42,091 nucleotides of DNA from Nitrospirales bacterium (GTDB lineage: Bacteria > Nitrospirota > Nitrospiria > Nitrospirales > UBA8639), in assembly GCA_012270585.1 (NCBI GenBank), contig JAAXIB010000037.1:1-42091 (forward strand). Direction: 5' to 3'. Below the pieces are notes generated by a model, which was not told the DNA's origin, did not search any database, and worked only from the letters and a program-made list of their open reading frames with translations. Made by a program: the position numbers and the translations under genes. Shown piece by piece: positions 42,036-42,091 of this stretch (positions are counted from its first letter, which is position 1; the number at the start of each line of letters is the position of its first letter).

Positions 42036-42091
42036 TGTCATCCTCGACGCCTGTCCTCGACGTTTGTAATCGAGGATCCAGGATCTTTGTT
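42036..42091 (+). repeat. nested-palindrome repeat, family TGTCAT, CCTCGA form (at window edge)
   Basis: TGTCATCCTCGACGCC, inner stem CCTCGA / TCGAGG around CGTTTGTAA, then GATCCAGGATCTTT. It is the plus-strand equivalent of the copy at 37166-37226, without the extra outer-arm spacer. May continue beyond the window. Confidence 0.8.

Overview
The window is 42 kb of bacterial chromosome, GC-rich apart from the toxin cargo near the left edge. Gene content and order suggest a Nitrospirota (Nitrospira-like) bacterium: a tRNA-rimP-nusA-infB-DUF503-rbfA-truB-rpsO-pnp-M16 run, a pdxJ-nnr-tsaE-mutS run, a threonine/lysine/isoleucine block that includes citramalate synthase, and many intergenic palindromic repeats starting with TGTCATTCC or TGTCATCC. 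The phylum is an inference from memory of such genomes; no ribosomal RNA gene is present to settle it.

Region 1 (1-5.2 kb) is accessory. It holds the 3' end of an Rhs/YD-repeat polymorphic toxin with a variable C-terminal domain, a small lipoprotein gene that is the candidate immunity gene, a displaced (orphan) Rhs C-terminal module whose copy of the shared linker carries a 1-base deletion and a 30-base in-frame deletion, a TPR gene coupled to it by a TGATG overlap, and a decayed IS3-family insertion sequence.

Region 2 (5.2-18.5 kb) is a housekeeping block: purA, then tRNA-Lys with its own promoter directly upstream of the transcription/translation operon rimP-nusA-infB-DUF503-rbfA-truB-rpsO-pnp and an M16 peptidase. 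A strong intrinsic terminator lies between the tRNA and rimP, so the operon leader looks attenuated. A separate unit of two unrecognised exported proteins follows, with a strong promoter, strong ribosome binding sites and a strong terminator.

Region 3 (18.4-24.0 kb, minus strand) is pdxJ-nnr-tsaE-mutS: vitamin B6 synthesis, NAD(P)HX repair, tRNA t6A modification and mismatch repair. Region 4 (24.0-31.8 kb, plus strand) is an AlaC-type aminotransferase, homoserine dehydrogenase, threonine synthase, aspartokinase and citramalate synthase, then an IHF/HU-family gene, a MerR-type regulator and tRNA-Pro(GGG).

Region 5 (31.8-42.1 kb) mixes conserved genes (DUF1295 membrane protein, zinc-ribbon protein, mutM, phoH, ybeY, ftsY, an M1-type metallopeptidase and a TolB-like beta-propeller) with gaps packed with dispersed palindromes. 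One family forms two nested stems whose arms vary together between copies. A second family makes nested-inverted-repeat, MITE-like elements with shared CCCCTCCTTTGTA-type ends. These repeats are nearly absent from the left 27 kb.

The least explained content is the Rhs toxin pair with its two candidate immunity genes, the two-gene exported-protein unit, and the covarying nested-palindrome family.
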